A stretch of 64,000 bases of DNA, from positions 106,870,560-106,934,559 of the forward strand of contig OZ024902.1 of assembly GCA_964017125.1 (NCBI GenBank). The letters are read 5' to 3'. The number at the start of each line of letters is the position of its first letter. Position 1 is the first letter of the stretch. This document shows, piece after piece, positions 23,201 to 35,800 of this stretch. A model generated the notes under the pieces. The model saw only the letters and a program-made list of their open reading frames with translations. It was not told where the DNA came from and did not search any database. The position numbers were made by a program, and so were the translations under genes. Source of the DNA: Flabesymbios commensalis. Its lineage: Eukaryota > Annelida > Polychaeta > Terebellida > Flabelligeridae.

Positions 23201-24749
23201 TCATAGTATAATTGAGAGATCAGGACTGCATCTATTGCACAAGTCCGGATACTGGATGATTTGGCAATGCTGCGGAGTGTTATGAAACACTAAATATCAG
23301 ACGTCCTGAAGGAATTAACAATGCGTGCTTATTAAATATCCACAAAGCTCATCCGTAATTGTTAAAATTCACCCTAGGTTGGAACAGTCGCATAAAATAA
23401 TATTTTCTATGCCGATTTTAAAGTTAGTTAGTAGACACCTTTTCCAGCTCTTTTGATTACTTTTTATTTAGGGTGGTGAGACCAAAATGAAATAAGGGTG
23501 TTATCTTGTAATTAACCTTAAGATAAAATAAACTACAATGTTTCTGTTTGAGTGCCTTGTCCTGCGTGAAGGGCTTGGATAATCTTTATGCGCGTCATCA
23601 TGTTAAAGAAATTCAAAGGGATAAGATTTTTCAATTTTGAAAATTTACTTTATATGAAGCTATATATCATACTGATCCTGAATAAAATAAAAAAACATTA
23701 AAAAAAAACAATTTTAAACACTGAAAACGACTAAACTAGTTTTATTTCCAAGACGTATATTGTCATGTCAACAAAACTGCCCTAGATAACCACTCTCTCA
23801 GTCGGCATGATCAAAGCAACCACCTGGTTCCATCAATAGCTGCCGCCCTTAACACCTGCCTAATTGGTGTGAGAACGCGATGGTCGGGGGGGGGGGGGCA
23901 CAGCACCGATGGTCTGCTTAACGCTGGGCCGACGGCATCAACTTGTGGCCCAATGCTGTGCCAGCATTCAACCATTGTTTAAGTCAATACACTCAATGTT
24001 TGGGTTATTCATGGATTCTTATATATATTGTTATATATGTTAAGAAATGTTTTTAAAAATCTGAAAAAAAATCAAATAATTATCGGTGGGATACACTACT
24101 TCAATACAAAATTAAAAACGAAAATTGATGTCATCATACCGAGTCGCTTTAATATTATTGCTATTACGTTACATTGTTATATGGAACAATCAGAGTTGGC
24201 TGTTTCTATATGATAGTTTGTATTTTCTGGATTTATATATAGATACATATATATATTTATTTATTTTCTGTTATTCTAGACTTAGGATTCATGTGTGATT
24301 AATTGATTAGGCCGGATTAGTAGAATCTGTTATCGGGGAGGCTGCTATAGTAACCCAGGTTCAGTTTCTTGCTATAACTGGTCCCATCATTGCACGGTAA
24401 ATCTAGCGTAGGGCGCACGTGTTTCGGCTGTGCTACGGACAGCCAATACTTTTTATTTTAAACATGTTAAATATGATAACATATTATCATATAATTCATA
24501 AATTTATCTGCATAGAAATTGGGGGGGGGGAGAGAAAAGTGTATCCAAGTGTGAAATATTTGACATCTGTAGCTAACAGGTAATTTTTCAACAAATTGTA
24601 TTGTGTTCATTGTTACTCCTAGTGAGGGGTAACTTTAAACACCGAAGTAAGTAAGTGGTTGATTCTAAATGTGCCGACATGGTCGATTTTTCTATCTGTC
24701 TGAATAATTATACAAAGGAGTGATTGATGAATTTTGTGTGTGATATACC
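23201..24749. other. No gene seen; small foldback at 23897-23962
   Basis: AT-rich DNA. One GC-rich foldback (GGCACAGCA ... TGCTGTGCC at 23897-23962) follows a run of G. Nothing coding was supported. Confidence 0.4.
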
Positions 24750-24764
24750 CATCTACCAATGTAA

Positions 24765-24898
24765 ATAAAATGAAATGAATCGGGCTTTAGGCCACCTTTG
24801 TGCACATATAGGCTGAACTGGGCCAGGAGAACCTCCTGAGGATGATGAGATGACACTGTCCTCCAGACACAGGATTCTAAATTCGAGCCCTGGCGGTA
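24765..24898 (-). mobile_element. 5'-truncated tRNA-derived SINE with 15-bp target duplication
   Basis: CATCTACCAATGTAA occurs at 24750-24764 and again at 24899-24913, exactly flanking the copy. On the - strand it begins in a tRNA-like B-box (GGGCTCGAATTT) and ends in an A/T-rich tail (TTCATTTCATTTTATTT). A fuller copy at about 53645-53784 has the missing A-box. The duplication and tail are the marks of LINE-driven insertion. Confidence 0.7.
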
Positions 24899-24913
24899 CA
24901 TCTACCAATGTAA

Positions 24914-25903
24914 TGTGAATCATGCGGCTCTGTGATATGCCTAGAGAAAAGACACTAAACACTTTATGGGAGATGATGCTGTTCTAGGGTACATGTATAA
25001 ACAAAATACAAATAAAACGACTGTCAGGGTCAAATGAACATGAAACACATTTATTCAGATTATCATACATGTTACATAAAACATAGGTGTAACGCTAGAA
25101 ATTATATTTTTTTGAGAACCCACCTAGCCCTTAACATTAAGATAGGCTTACATCTAGACGTCAGTTTCACTTGGGAGACAGTTGCAGGATCAAAGTGTGT
25201 TAATTATAACAGCAATCCCTCGCTCCCAAGATTCGTGTGTGCACGAGAGACCACCCAATCTGTTCTCATGATGCCCACATAAAGTCACTTGTAATCGTTT
25301 CTAATAAACGGTAACTGTAGCAGTAGGCCGACAACAGAAAGTGTGTAGTGCTAAACTAAAGGTCAATGCATATAATCCAGTGTTTAAGCCTCCATTGAAT
25401 TGCTTTACCAATTCCCACCGTATCAACTGAATGTAACAAATTCTTGGTTTAACATACAGAATTATGTTAGTTATTTTATTTATCTTAGAACGTCAGCATG
25501 TCCAACTGACCATGGACACAGTAAATAAAACAAGTTTAAAAGTGGGCATTGTTTGTTAAGTGGTTAAGATACACTAATGAAAACAATTATTATTAGAAAT
25601 CACATTAACGAATTCTAAGTCATTGTTCGACATGCATTTATAAAATAAATCTTTAAAATTTGAAGAGTTTGTAAATAAATTGCAAACTGGTGAAATTAAA
25701 AGAGCATGGATGTATTGCACGTATAAAATGCGATAATCGTTCATGAAACATTCCAGTGACCAACAAAATGGAATCTGACAATTTCTCACAAATACTTTTT
25801 TTTAATTGAATTGGTTAGTCATTCACCATAATAAATTAAAAGTATTGTTAAGACACATGTTAGCATTATTTGTAGAATTTATATCCATATCTTATGTTAC
25901 ACA
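24914..25903. other. 3' flank of RTF2, no gene seen
   Basis: AT-rich. The part nearest 25900 is probably RTF2 3' UTR or downstream DNA. Confidence 0.4.
25475..25480 (-). promoter_or_regulatory. Candidate poly(A) signal for RTF2
   Basis: AATAAA on the - strand, about 600 bp after the RTF2 stop. It is the first perfect hexamer noticed in that direction, but chance occurrence is likely in this composition. Confidence 0.25.
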
Positions 25904-25981
25904 TCGTCGCCACGGAGCTAAAGGATCCTATCTGACACTCGTAAGAGTGGCAGATAGGATCCTTTAGCTCCGTGGCGACGA
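25904..25981. repeat. 37-bp near-perfect inverted repeat with a 4-base loop
   Basis: The arms (25904-25940 and 25945-25981) begin TCGTCGCCACGGAGCTAAAG and are complementary except at one position; the loop is GTAA. It lies 98 bp past the RTF2 stop, so it may be transcribed in the 3' UTR. It is far more GC-rich than its surroundings. It could be a foldback transposon or an RNA hairpin. Confidence 0.8.
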
Positions 25982-26078
25982 ATTGGTTACCAAAGTCAGT
26001 TTAGAATGTTGAGCATAACAATAGATCGTCCAAGTTTTGCAGAATTTCAATAATCACCATATATTCTTAGAAAACAAT

Positions 26079-26362
26079 TCAATAAAAACAAGGATTATAA
26101 GTAACCCAGTTTGGTGTTTGTTGATTTTTAGCCTTATCACATGTGTTAAACAGTGCCTTGTAGGCTTTAGAGGCCGATGGGTCCTCTTGTATTGTCTTGG
26201 TTTTCACAGCACTTGAACCCTTAGTGGACTGTCCGCTTTTGACAGAGCTTTTATAGTCACGTCTACCACGACCAACAATCTTCGTTGCACTTTCTGTATC
26301 CTTTTTCGTGCTTTCAGATTCACTGTCATCTGTCTTTGCCATTTTGCTCGAGGACGCAACAT
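26079..26362 (-). CDS. RTF2 last coding exon
   Basis: Acceptor CACCCTTCAG. Ser/Lys/Asp-rich disordered linker, then the conserved RTF2 end (SKAYKALFNTCDKAKNQ and WVTYNPCFY). Confidence 0.92.
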
Positions 26363-29300
26363 CTGAAGGGTGGAACATAAATTGTGCAAATATTTTTTTG
26401 TAAATATATAATTTAAAACATTATAAATAATATTAATCCGTCATTACTAGATGTTCTGAAAGGTTTTGATTCATGATTACTGTGCAAGTTGAGATGAGTT
26501 GACCGTGTACGAGGAGCGGAACACATCTGTACCCAGAAAGCACCACGCTGATTACAGAGATAGAGGCAACTGACGTACAACAAAAACCAGAAACGTACAT
26601 AGAGTGGTCTATAGCTTTAAAGACAAGTATTTGCTTATTGAATGCTTATTTGTTTATAGAATTTTAAACATCGCATTTTCTAAGTATATAATACTTACCC
26701 TTTTCACACTCTGTGTCCACAATTTTGTGTTTCTTCGATTTCTAAAATAAAACAAGAGGTTCAGCATTATAACATGTTCAACGCTAAATGCCAATAGGTT
26801 GAAAATTCTAATATCAGACTCCAATCACCTGTGCCACTAGCATTTAGATCTTAGTTTTAGCTGCTTCTTAAACGAGTCTAGTTGACGTTGAGAGCTACCA
26901 CGCTCTCATCTGTGATTTATTATTTGGTTATAACCCTTTTAGTGCGGGGAACGACTATAAACGACTGAGTCTGACGTCTGTAGAAATCTGACGTCTGTTG
27001 ACGTCAGATTGTGACGTCTAAAGTCGATCCCCGCACTGAAAGTAGAAAACATTTATAATAGACGTAAATCTAGAATATAGGTATTCAAATGAAGCGGAAA
27101 GAGTTAACTAAAACATTTATCATGTCAAATTGAAAAAACAACAAAAAACGTTGGTCTTCTGGTTTATATAACAATATTTCAGTGCTTTAAATGTTAAGTT
27201 TCAATTGAAATATAGTATTCTACGCAAACATGAATAATACCAGCCACCAGTGTGTGGTGGAATAGTATTTACGGAAATGACAGATATATTTTCTGAAAAG
27301 ATCTACCGGCCTCCGTTTCATTATATTATTGCTATAAAATATTACACATTTATTATAAATATACAGAAAAATGTTGCCTATTAAAATGGCATGTGAATGA
27401 CTAGTCCATAGGCTATGGCCAAACAATTTCAAATTTAACAAGTCACCTTGCTTAACTTTGCTTGAAGTCGTCGATGCTGTAAATTCGCCTTTGCCGTTTC
27501 TAGATCGGCTTCTGAAGGGTTGATAGTGATAACGTTGTTTTCTCCCACCTCCAGGCCACACTGAAACACATGAGAGAGCATTCGTCACACATTGTTGACT
27601 AGATGCTGAAACCAGCCTTTACAGACCCTCACGGTACGTAAACATTGCCCCCATAGGATGTGTAATATAGCCAATTTGACACACAATAATCGTGTATATT
27701 TGCTTACTTCTTCTGCACCCTGCGTTTTATCAGGTTATAATCGTCACAACCTAAAATCAATTATGATATTGCCCCATACTATTCAAATTCCATGTATACA
27801 AATTGTTCTCTGAACAAAACCGTGAATTTGACAAAATCAAAACATATATTATTGAGCGAAAAATGTTCATTACCAGATTAATATGCTGACGCGTAAGTTA
27901 TATTTTATGGTTTATTTGAATCATAAATGCATTATTGATGGGGAATGAAAACCGCAATATCCTAGTCTAGAATTACGATTTATTGACCATAAAGGGTAAT
28001 GAAATATAAGGTTTCTACAAAGACGTTGTGATTGAAACAAGTGCTAGTGACTTTTTATTTTTGTGAGTTCTTAGTTTATAGTTATAGTATAGTTGACATT
28101 TTGGTGGCTTTCTAAACGTCTTAGGGGTTTTGATTGAGTGGTGTCACGCGATTCACTTCTTCCGTCCCGTGAGACATTGCTTGCAGCTAGGATTAAGCAT
28201 GTCACTAGTGCTGCATGACAATAAAGATAAAATTGACCTTGGCAATCATCCCACAAGAATTGTGACACATTGAGCGCTCCAGTTTAACAAATGCTAAATG
28301 TGGGTCTTCATTATCACATATCTTCACGCACAGACAATCATTTCGCGCCCAGAAATGGTAACCCAGCAAACACGATACATCAACCCGATATTGATACAAT
28401 GTTGGGCCAGCGTCGTAAACGGTGGACCAGCATTGGACCAACATTGGATTGATGTATCGTTTTACTGGGAAATAACGTTATTCTCCATGAGATCGATATT
28501 TTTCAGTAGTCTAGAAATACACCCCTTCGGTTGCTACGCTTCTGGAAATGATGATTATTTTGCACGGCTATCTAATGTCGTTTTTTCATTACTTGATGAT
28601 GGCATTGCGTGTCTGTGTGCGTGCAGGATGTGCATAATGACTATAGAGGAGTCTGTTTCTGGTACCGTAGGTAGATGGTGTTTCTGCTGGGTAAAATAAA
28701 CTAGTGACCTATAAGTGACTCATTTATCCAGCCTTGAATACACATTACACAGATCAGGTGACTCATAATGTGGAATCCACAGCTTTGATGATTACCGTTG
28801 ATATCTCACACAACAATACATTATGTGGTTTATCTATAATTTACTGGCCAAAGCGTCGCCCTGCTTGTGGTAATTATCTAATATGATGGTGCAGGTCTGT
28901 GGTCCCTACGAGTTCCCAGCAACCATGAGACATGGACGCGATGTTGGGCCAGCGTCGTGGAGAGTGAACTAACATTGATTAAATAGATTAATTTATAGGT
29001 GCATGTTTTGTGTTTTTTTATTAGCGTATATACCGGTTTCCCCCAAAACAGTGCCCCAGTTCAAATGCGCGGGTACTGCATGTGCAAAATGAAATTACAT
29101 TGTGAAAAGTCCGTCAAAATGCAGTGTTTTCATCTATAAGACTGTAAATAGCTCAATCATCAACTAGAAGGGTCTAATAACTGGAGATGTCTCTCCTTCA
29201 GCAGCATAACCATAAAGGTTGATAGCTAATAGATGTACTGTCAATGGCTTTTGTAATGAATGTTATCAAAGGACTCCTGTGGACAGTAGAGACAATGTAT

Positions 29301-32300
29301 TAAGCGAAATGTATTATTTCGTTTTGGTGCGAAACACTTGTCAACACACCCAGCAAACACGACGTTGACCCAATTCTGGCCCACCGTCTGCAACACTGGC
29401 TCAGCCTCAAACCAGCACTGGTTCAACGCCTCGTGTTTGCTGCGTTTGCTGCGTTCAACCCAGTAAACACAAAACATTTGTATAACATTTGTACATGTGG
29501 GACAATTGTTGCACCAACGTCGAAGACGTTGGGCCGACGTTGTACACATGTTATACAAATGTTCTGTGTTTGGTGGGAATAGCAGCTGGTCACGACACGG
29601 TAAGCCAATACTGCGCTTATGTTGGTTCAGCGTCGTAGACGGTGGGCCAACACTAACCCAGCATTGGGTCAACGTGTCGTGTTTGACCGCCTGCACGCTA
29701 GAACTGATAGAAAGCGCTAGCAGAAATGAATGGGACAGAACGCACAGACAGAGCGGACAGAGGTAAAGCAACATGTCCCCACCTCTCAGTGAAAGATGAG
29801 ACATAATAATTGCATAACATAATCTAAATAATAATAATTATGAATTATGTGTATCTAAATGACACGTTTCTGTTCTTGAAACACTATACTAACTATGAAA
29901 ATGAAATATAAACACCATACATTTTCTCCATACCCAGCTTCAGAAAAGCACATCTAAATGTTTGATGAGTCGTAGAAGCCGACATTTTGAAGATGACCCT
30001 CAGGGTGAAAAAACCCCAGCATAATTATGTTTAGGTGTATATTGAATAAAGAAAAGCAGTGTGCTCAATCACACAGAATACTCCGGTCATCACCAAGCAT
30101 AAGTTAATTGCCAGCTCTAAACAATGAGTCTTACAGTGCCGGCATCATCAATATATGTTGACAGCCTCCTGTCACACACACAATTTCCGTTTCCTGTTGA
30201 GCTACTTGCATACGGCACAGCGGGTTCATCAACAGCAGACACAGCAGTAGTGTGGCTTCTATACGACCAGAAACATACTTTATGCGCCTCATGCAAATTG
30301 CCCTGGCCACGAACAATGCCCTGACAGCGGCTTGACACCCAGATCTCCACGTAAACCTGTTGCCATTCCTAGACGTGTTGTGCCTAAAATAACTCCCATC
30401 CGTTATCTCACCACATCAAAACTTAACGGCATGAGCAGCCATGTGTGAGGTAAACGCTCACGCCATCTACACTATTAACAATGGCAGAGAAAATTAAGGA
30501 CTTTATTATGACTGATGGGCAGATACACCCAGCTAGGACGGTAGCTTAGTCACCAAAAAGTGGTAGTTTTTCAAATGAGAGAAATATTCCGTTTTCGCTG
30601 AAAGTTTCATATGACGTATGCCAATGGATGAATTTGTTTGAATATTTTGTAGTAGATATTCGAGTTATAATTAATTGATAAACGAATGATGTAAAAATGT
30701 AATAAATACTCAATTACAAATATACTACATGAATACACTCCCGCAAGATGTGTACAAAGTAAAATGTTTGTTTACAACATCGCCAAAAAAAATAATTTAG
30801 ACGTCAAATGAACACTAAATTAAAACAGAAATACAACTTGAAAGGACTAGACATTCACTGAAAATAGTTTTATCGCGTTGCCTTTTTCTCGTCGTGAATT
30901 AAAAAAGAATGAGTGTACCGTATGGATATAAGAATTACCGTAGATATACATGCAACAACATTTCGTTAATTATTAAAACTAAATATATTCAATGACGAAA
31001 CTCGGAGACATTGCTATTTAAACCACAATCAAATATTTCGTTGATCAGACATTTAAGTGTGTATCCAACGGCGTTACAAAATATGTCGGTAATAGCATTG
31101 TTTTTAGTTCAAGATCATCACTTCACTTAGTGTTCGAGCCAGTTTTACTAATAACACCAAACACACAAAACTACATGAGTCAACAATAGGCCTAAAGTCC
31201 TATATCATCCCCCGCCATAAATTAGGTTAGAGTTTTTGAGGTCACAAATATTTAAAAGTCAACTTGTGGTGGCTATTTTAAATTTCACTAAAATCACCTG
31301 CACATTTCCAGATAGTGGGTGATGTGATTGTAAAATGTGAATTAATTCTGACTTCAATGTTTGAGTTTTTGCGCCCACAAAAAATTATGAAGTTCATCCA
31401 TGGTGGCTTTTTTAAATTCATTAAAACCATAAAAAAATCACCTGCACATCGCCATATCGTGATTACAAAATTTGAAGAAATTCCGATTTAAAGTTTTTGA
31501 GTTTTTGTGCTGATCAGTGGCAAAACCTTTAAAAAATCACCTGCACATCTCCATATTGTGGGGGCTAAGATTGTAAAATTTGCATGATTTCTGACATTAA
31601 GTTTTAGAGTTTTTGCGCCCACAAAAAATTGAAGTTGAACCGTGGTGGCCATTTTGAATTTCGGTAAAACCTTGAAAAAATCACCTGCACATCTCTATAT
31701 GGTGGGGGGGGGAGTGTGATTATAAAATTTAAATAATTTCTGACATTAAGTTTTAGAGATTTTGCGCCCACAAAAAAAAATTGGAGTTGATCTGCGGCGG
31801 CCATTTTGAATTTCAGTAACACCTTGAAAAATCACCTGCACATATCCATATGGTGGGGAATGTGATAGTAAAATTTGAATCATTTTTGACTATTAAGTTT
31901 TTGCGCCCAAAATATAATTGGGAGTTGACCTCTGGCGGTCATTTTGAATTTTGGTAGCATCTTAAAAAAATCACTTGCACACCCCCAGGTGGCTAGGAAT
32001 GTGATGTTGAAATGTCAAAAAAATTTGACCACTAGTTTTTGAGTTTTTGCGTTCACAAAAAAACGTGACGTCTGACGGAATCCTGGCGCGAATAAAATTC
32101 CCCTTTTCCTGCGGGCGGGGGATGAAAAAGTGCACCTGTAAAATGATATACATGTCTTGGCCATAAGCTAAAAGAATCGCGTCTTTATACGGCAAAAATA
32201 CTAAGTTAAAAAAATGAATACATTCATGGAAAAATATCCCAACTTTACCTGAGATTTTAACGTAAGAGACTGAGGATATATGTATAAATGGTGGATGGGG

Positions 32301-32824
32301 ACACTGCTATTCTAGGGGACGGAAACCCCCACAATTTAATGTAAAATATGAATTATTATTACAGAATAAGTTTATCATTTTGAATACTATATTGAAATAT
32401 ATAATGTAACTGAAGGTAAATTAATAAATATTTATATAATCGATTGTTATATAATTTTCGCAAGATAATGTAACTTTATCATTTTGAATACTATTGAAAT
32501 ATATTTTGTAACTAAAGGTAAATTCATAAATATTTATGTAATTGATTGTTATATAATTTTCGCAAGATAATGTAATATTACTGTTGATTATAACATCACA
32601 CAACAGAAAATCTTTTTTATTTGCATACAGTGGCCAAAACATAATTCTATGTATTTTCATTTTGACGGGCCACTGTAAATAATTGTGTATATAGATTTAT
32701 AATTAAGTTTGATAATAAAAGACTTTCATATCTACAATAACCTGGCGTTTTATTCATTGCTTGTTGCCTTGCATATATTAACTTCACGAGAGTTAAAGAT
32801 TTGATTTGGTAAGTGCAAGTGTAC

Positions 32825-32882
<58 letters not shown>

Positions 32883-35800
32883 GTATGTGCTTAATCTACA
32901 GTGAATAATCTACAGACATGCAGATGTGGTACGCTGCAGGCTATAGCATGATGCGCGTGTCAAGCTGGTGTATGTTAAGGCTGACTCGGCTCAAAAGGCT
33001 AGAGCGGGAGGCACGAGAGGGTTGACTGGTGCTGGCACATATTATTAGATGGTCGACACCCCTTATTCAGTCTAGATCAATAGCTCTAATAATGTTGCCA
33101 TAAAGCCGCTTTGCACACCTCGCCGATTCCATTCTGCGCTATTCAAGTCGCATCTGGGAATAGACAACCGAATTAGTTAAAGAGATGGTGTGCGGAGACT
33201 ATGTGTTATGGGACTAAGACAGGGCACCTTGTCTGCTATTTGGAGGGGAGGGATGACATAGTGGGCGCTGAAGGCTGTGTCAGCCTCCAGAATTATAAGG
33301 CAGCAGTTGCCGCAGAGAAAGGCAACATGCAAAGACTGCTTCTGAATTGTAGCTTGCTTTATTAGCGAGGATGTTTTACATGAAACAAGTACTGTCGTCA
33401 ACTGAGCAGTGAAAGGTTCATTCATCGAACTTTAATATCTTATGGGCAAACAAGACGACAATTAATCACTGTATTTTTTTCAAGAAGCGCACAGAAATCT
33501 ACTTTCATGATGAGGGCTACAATTATGAAGAGCACCACAATTTATCTTCATCGTTACAAATACCACAAGTCACAATCTTATATGTACACCTTACACAGAG
33601 GTAAGTCATTCAGTCTGATTTTATTAACGCTTAATTAAAAATTAGCTAAATTGTACCAATAACTGTTTTGTTCCAAGTTTCGTTGTTTTAAAGAAAATTG
33701 GATGCCACTATTGTGCACTCTCATTAAAACATACACATATATCATCCAATTTAAACAAAAAATACTTTTATATAATCCATTAAGTTGCATATGCAATTTA
33801 GAGCATAACAAATATAAATTAGATGTAGCTCCCAGATAGTTAAAGTGTGCAACTGGTCTAAATTAGCAATGTAATTAAGTAGATATCACTTTTGTTTCAC
33901 ACATGTCGGTATTATTCAAATTTATTATTCGACGAGCAGATAGTAATAGTACCATGATAGTGACCAGATCATTGGACAATGTTTTGATCGCTATACAGAC
34001 CAGGTCGTTTTATAATTCGCGTCGAGATGGTTTTTATGCATTATTTTTATCATTAGCCTGTAAACACGCAAAATAATAATTTTTCACTAAATAATCTATT
34101 GCAAATAATAGAGGAAAATAATCGTGTCTGAATGACACGGAAATGCTTCTCGTGATAACATAGGCTGTGGCTTGGAAGTTCTGTAGTCACGCAACTCTTC
34201 ATTCACGTGCTGCACAAACTAAAGTAAAACCATTTTTATGAAACACCACTGGTTCATTACATTCCCAGCAATTACCGGACATTGAACCAATGTTGGGTCA
34301 ATGTTGGGCCGACGTCGTAGATGGCGGGTCAACATTGGTTCAATGTCTCGTGTTTGATGGGTTAACACCAGAATACTAAACCCTCCCCATAGTTACCTTG
34401 ATTTTAACATACAGATGCTGAGGAATGTACTATTCCTCCTTATACTATTTTCCTACGTGTACCTATTTCGTATGTTGTCTGCACTTACACACTGGTTTCA
34501 TGCTGTGAAGAGAGTATATAAAGCTTGATGGTAGTTGGGTATCATCATGGATAGGATGCATCTATTACGTCATCCCATGCACATCAATGCCCATAAGACG
34601 ATACTCTTAATAGTCGATACTCTCAACAGTCGCATTAATTATATAACAGGACGTATTATAAATATCCACTTATAATGCGCGTGCATAATGATTGTGGATG
34701 TCCCCCACAGCCCCATTTTCAGTCACACTTAAAATGGACTCTCAAAACTCTATACAGACGAGGTTACTAGGGATTTAACTGAACATAAGCTCGATTTAAT
34801 AAAGTCAATAAAATCGAGATGACCATCAAAGCCTAGTCTTTATCAATATTCAATAGCATATTAAAAATGACTTCGCCAACCCCAAAAACCCTATAAAATC
34901 AAGATGGTCGCCACAGACTTGTTTTTGGTCGCACATGAACCCAGACGATGCCTATAGATTCACGGACACCCAAAATCTACATTTACCAGGTTTCATTACA
35001 CAATTGTGGATTAAGAAAACAATTCGAATCGAAAGACCACCAACTGGCGGTTATTTTAAATATCGATAGAAAGCTAAAAATATAATCAGTTATTCTCCAT
35101 ACCCATGGGCAGCTTCACATAAAAATAGACATCCAATAAATATTTTTTACGGCGTCAACAAACAATTTTCTTTCACTTGGATACCCAACCTTTACTTTCG
35201 ACTTGACCTTACATAAAAAAAATCCGGAGTGGATAAAGGTTGTATGAGTATGAATTCAATTGTTAGACCATGTTAGGGAAGTAGCTAAAACAAACGACGC
35301 GACCCACGACCAAGACCACAATACCCATTCAGGCTCAATGTGTCGAGTGGTAAAAAAAACATCACACGATAATGCACAAAATAATGTATGAACCCAATCT
35401 TCATTTTAATATTTTTAAGTCATCATAATTCATGTGAACACAACCGTACCCTGATGCGAACACAACCACAACATACAGAGGCCAAAGGACCTCATAATCT
35501 CAAAAAAGGCACATATATATATGAGTGCAATATGAAAGAAATCTGCTCTGGAAACGAGATTATTAGTCGCTATTTTGGCTGGAAGATGTAAGTAAATAAA
35601 TAGGTCAAAGTCATACAACCAAATTTTACACCATCTGGGGGATAAGTGTGTGCAGTATGCAAAAAATCACCAAAGGGTTTTCAGATATATGCTCTAGCAA
35701 CGAGATTGTTAGTCCCTATTTTGGATGAGATATGCAAGTAAAACAGTAGGTCAAAGGGCGTAACCACCAAACGTCACATCTACATCCCCTAAGTTATACG

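Noticed and set aside
25904-25981. Bacterial-type terminator or CRISPR repeat
   Set aside because: Eukaryotic context, a single hairpin, no T-run and no spacer array.
29241-29804. 187-codon open frame on the - strand
   Set aside because: It covers three palindromic MITE copies; mirrored frames occur on both strands because the DNA is self-complementary.
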